Source: Planctomycetota bacterium
Lineage (GTDB): Bacteria; Planctomycetota; Phycisphaerae; Tepidisphaerales; Tepidisphaeraceae
Reading direction: 5' to 3'
Length of the DNA: 6,115 bases
Assembly (NCBI GenBank): GCA_029777755.1
Contig: JAKORQ010000036.1
Coordinates: forward strand, 1 to 6,115
Shown: positions 4,921 through 6,115 of the stretch, one piece after another
Layout of the letters: each line of letters opens with the position of its first letter
Position numbering within the stretch: position 1 is the first letter of the stretch
The notes under the pieces: model-generated
Database searches by the model: none
What the model was told of the DNA's origin: nothing
Seen by the model: the letters and a program-made list of their open reading frames with translations, nothing else
Translations under genes and position numbers: made by a program

Positions 4921-4931
4921 AACTCCAACAA

Positions 4932-5948
4932 ATGAACATTCATTCGGCGAACGTTCACGAAGCTCAGCTTCTTTCTGTTTCCACCGAAAGCCTGGTCGAC
5001 GCCGCCCGTGCTAGGACCTGCCAGGAGCTGCTGGCTGCGTTTTCTCCCTCAACCGCCGGGCAGGCGAGACTCCTGGAGTTCACCGGCGTCGGGAATCGCG
5101 ACGTTTACAATGTCACCGCGCCATTCGAGTTTGATGGTGTGCGCCTGATCGCCGGCCGCGTCGAGGCCCGTGACAGCGAGCATTCGGAGTTGATGCTCTT
5201 CCGTGAGGTGGAGGGGCGATGGACTCCGTATTTCACCTCGCCGATGTTCCGCTCCCTGCAGGATCCCTGCGTGAGCTTCGTCGGCGATGAGCTGATCATT
5301 GGCGGCGTGCGCTATCCCATTGAGGTGCCGGGGGATCAGCCCACCTGGCGCATGGAGTTTTTCCATGGCCGAAGTCTGGCAACGCTGCGGCACATGCTCA
5401 CTGGCCCGATGCGCATGAAGGACATCCGTTTTTGCGAGCTAGCCGATGGCCGCGTTGCCGTGCTTACCCGACCGCAGGGGGCGAAGGGCGGCAGGGGCAA
5501 GATCGGCTTCTGCATCGCCGATTCGCTGGAAGACATCACCGCCGAGATGATCGATGCCGCGCCGATCCTCAACGGGCAGTTTGTCGCCGAGGAGTGGGGC
5601 GGTGCAAACGAGGCGCAGCTCCTGCCCGATGGCAGCATCGGCGTGCTTGGGCATATCGCGCGTCGCGACACCTGCGGCAACCGCCACTATTACCCGATGG
5701 CCTTCAGCATCGACCCGGAGACGGCGTATACCACGCCGATCCGCATCATCGCCCGGCGGGACATGTTCCCCTTCTCGGCCAGCAAACGCGCTGACCTGGT
5801 GGACGTCGTTTTTTCCGGGGGGCTTGAGCGCCATGCCGATGGCTATGCCACGCTATGGGTTGGTCTGAGTGATGCGGCCGCCGGCACGATCCGTATCGAG
5901 GATCCATTTGCGGTCACTATCGCCCAGAGGCTCGAAGCCAGCCTGTAG
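4932..5948 (+). CDS. DUF1861-type protein, predicted five-bladed beta-propeller
   Basis: The 338-residue protein has the conserved segments I associate with DUF1861: GRVEARDSEHSEL (75-87), QDPCVSF (110-116), GPMRMKDIR (158-166), TRPQG (179-183) with GGRGKIGF (186-193), EEWGGANE (220-227), GHIAR (240-244), KRADLVDVVFSGGL (285-298) and EDPF (323-326). Acidic residues recurring at similar places in successive repeats (E78/D81, D111, D164, E220/E221, D288) resemble the active-site layout of five-bladed propellers such as GH43, GH32 and GH130, so a carbohydrate-related role is plausible, but no reaction is assigned to the family as far as I know. There is no signal peptide, so it is probably cytoplasmic. 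The first 30 residues look less conserved. ATG 4932 is the only reasonable start, with just a weak GGGGAA nine bases upstream. uvrB follows 18 bases after the stop. Confidence 0.78.
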   Translation: MNIHSANVHEAQLLSVSTESLVDAARARTCQELLAAFSPSTAGQARLLEFTGVGNRDVYNVTAPFEFDGVRLIAGRVEARDSEHSELMLFREVEGRWTPYFTSPMFRSLQDPCVSFVGDELIIGGVRYPIEVPGDQPTWRMEFFHGRSLATLRHMLTGPMRMKDIRFCELADGRVAVLTRPQGAKGGRGKIGFCIADSLEDITAEMIDAAPILNGQFVAEEWGGANEAQLLPDGSIGVLGHIARRDTCGNRHYYPMAFSIDPETAYTTPIRIIARRDMFPFSASKRADLVDVVFSGGLERHADGYATLWVGLSDAAAGTIRIEDPFAVTIAQRLEASL

Positions 5949-5953
5949 GCGCA

Positions 5954-5966
5954 TAGAATCCCCGGG
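5954..5966 (+). promoter_or_regulatory. Candidate -10 box of a leaderless uvrB transcript
   Basis: TAGAAT (5954-5959), one base from TATAAT, lies exactly seven bases before the uvrB ATG at 5967, with CCCCGGG between. No Shine-Dalgarno sequence is present. The spacing equals that before the dehydrogenase ATG at 2398. The -35 position (CTCGAA, 5931-5936) is poor. Cotranscription from the DUF1861 gene remains possible. Confidence 0.45.
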
Positions 5967-6115
5967 ATGCGGAAGTTTCAGATTGTCAGCCCATTCAAGC
6001 CGCAGGGAGATCAGCCGCAGGCCATCGATAAGCTCGCCAGGGGCATCGAGGAGGGTCGGCGCTTCCAGACCCTCATGGGCGTGACCGGCTCGGGCAAGAC
6101 CTTCACCATGGCCAA
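5967..6115 (+). CDS. uvrB: Excinuclease ABC subunit B, N-terminal fragment (cut by window end)
   Basis: UvrB is the helicase-like damage-verification subunit of nucleotide excision repair. It is loaded onto DNA by UvrA and recruits UvrC for incision. The 49 visible codons show the family's N-terminus: SPFKPQGDQPQAI (8-20), then QTLMGVTGSGKTFTMA (34-49), which contains the Walker A motif GVTGSGKT (38-45) with nucleotide-binding K44. The rest of helicase domain 1, the beta-hairpin and the other domains lie beyond the edge, so this is truncation by the window and not a broken gene. The start is ATG 5967, 18 bases after the DUF1861 stop. There is no Shine-Dalgarno site; a TAGAAT box seven bases upstream suggests initiation on a leaderless mRNA, or else the gene is read from an upstream promoter. 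Confidence 0.95.
   Translation, partial: MRKFQIVSPFKPQGDQPQAIDKLARGIEEGRRFQTLMGVTGSGKTFTMA

Larger units (their letters stand above)
4693..4931. other. Intergenic region with several inverted repeats
   Basis: No gene is supported here. From left to right there are a stem-loop near 4737-4769 followed by a short T-run, a seven-base inverted repeat at 4853-4870, and a GC-rich hairpin with an adjacent A-run at 4897-4920. I found no convincing promoter for the downstream gene; TATGGG at 4891-4896 is the only -10-like hexamer near it and has no -35 partner. Confidence 0.5.

Noticed and set aside
4652..5014. A 120-codon plus-strand frame bridging the intergenic region before the DUF1861 gene
   Set aside because: It overlaps the ends of two well-supported genes in another frame, is very rich in Arg and Ser as expected of a shadow frame, and runs through the hairpins.

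Overview
The window is GC-rich, gene-dense bacterial chromosome with no mobile element, CRISPR array or RNA gene that I can support. The style of several proteins points to Planctomycetota or a related lineage: a PurN with a GGKGMYG insert after NIHPSLLP, a single-RRM protein with a glycine/arginine tail, and a nickel-racemase homologue. This is an impression from sequence style; no search was run.

Left part. Positions 1-49 look like the last codons of a plus-strand gene ending in a DNSG-x-LTVTI tail typical of secreted beta-sandwich proteins. Positions 50-311 are a convergent intergenic stretch with degenerate direct repeats and a stem-loop. On the minus strand, purN (2266 down to 1649) and a LarA-type nickel hydroxyacid racemase (1619 down to 312) form a probable operon with a 29-base gap. 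Diverging from purN, a D-2-hydroxyacid dehydrogenase runs 2398-3351 on the plus strand. Racemase and dehydrogenase could act on the same alpha-hydroxyacid, but no substrate can be read from the sequence.

Middle part. Positions 3352-3664 hold a nested stem-loop after the dehydrogenase, a candidate promoter and a leader of about 200 bases with hairpins. An RNA-binding RRM protein (3665-4000) follows, then a strong stem-loop, then an unrecognised 201-residue protein (4087-4692). A leader like this is reminiscent of cold-regulated RRM genes in other bacteria.

Right part. Positions 4693-4931 contain inverted repeats, including one built like an intrinsic terminator facing the minus strand. Next is a DUF1861-type predicted five-bladed beta-propeller (4932-5948), probably related to carbohydrate-acting families. 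Eighteen bases later begins uvrB (5967 onward), cut by the window edge just after its Walker A motif.

Two genes, the dehydrogenase and uvrB, lack a Shine-Dalgarno sequence and have a TANNNT hexamer exactly seven bases before the ATG, which suggests leaderless transcripts. Most other genes have recognisable Shine-Dalgarno sites. I see no convincing new multi-gene system. The best leads are the possible leaderless starts, the RRM leader, the uncharacterised 201-residue protein and the oddly oriented terminator before the DUF1861 gene.
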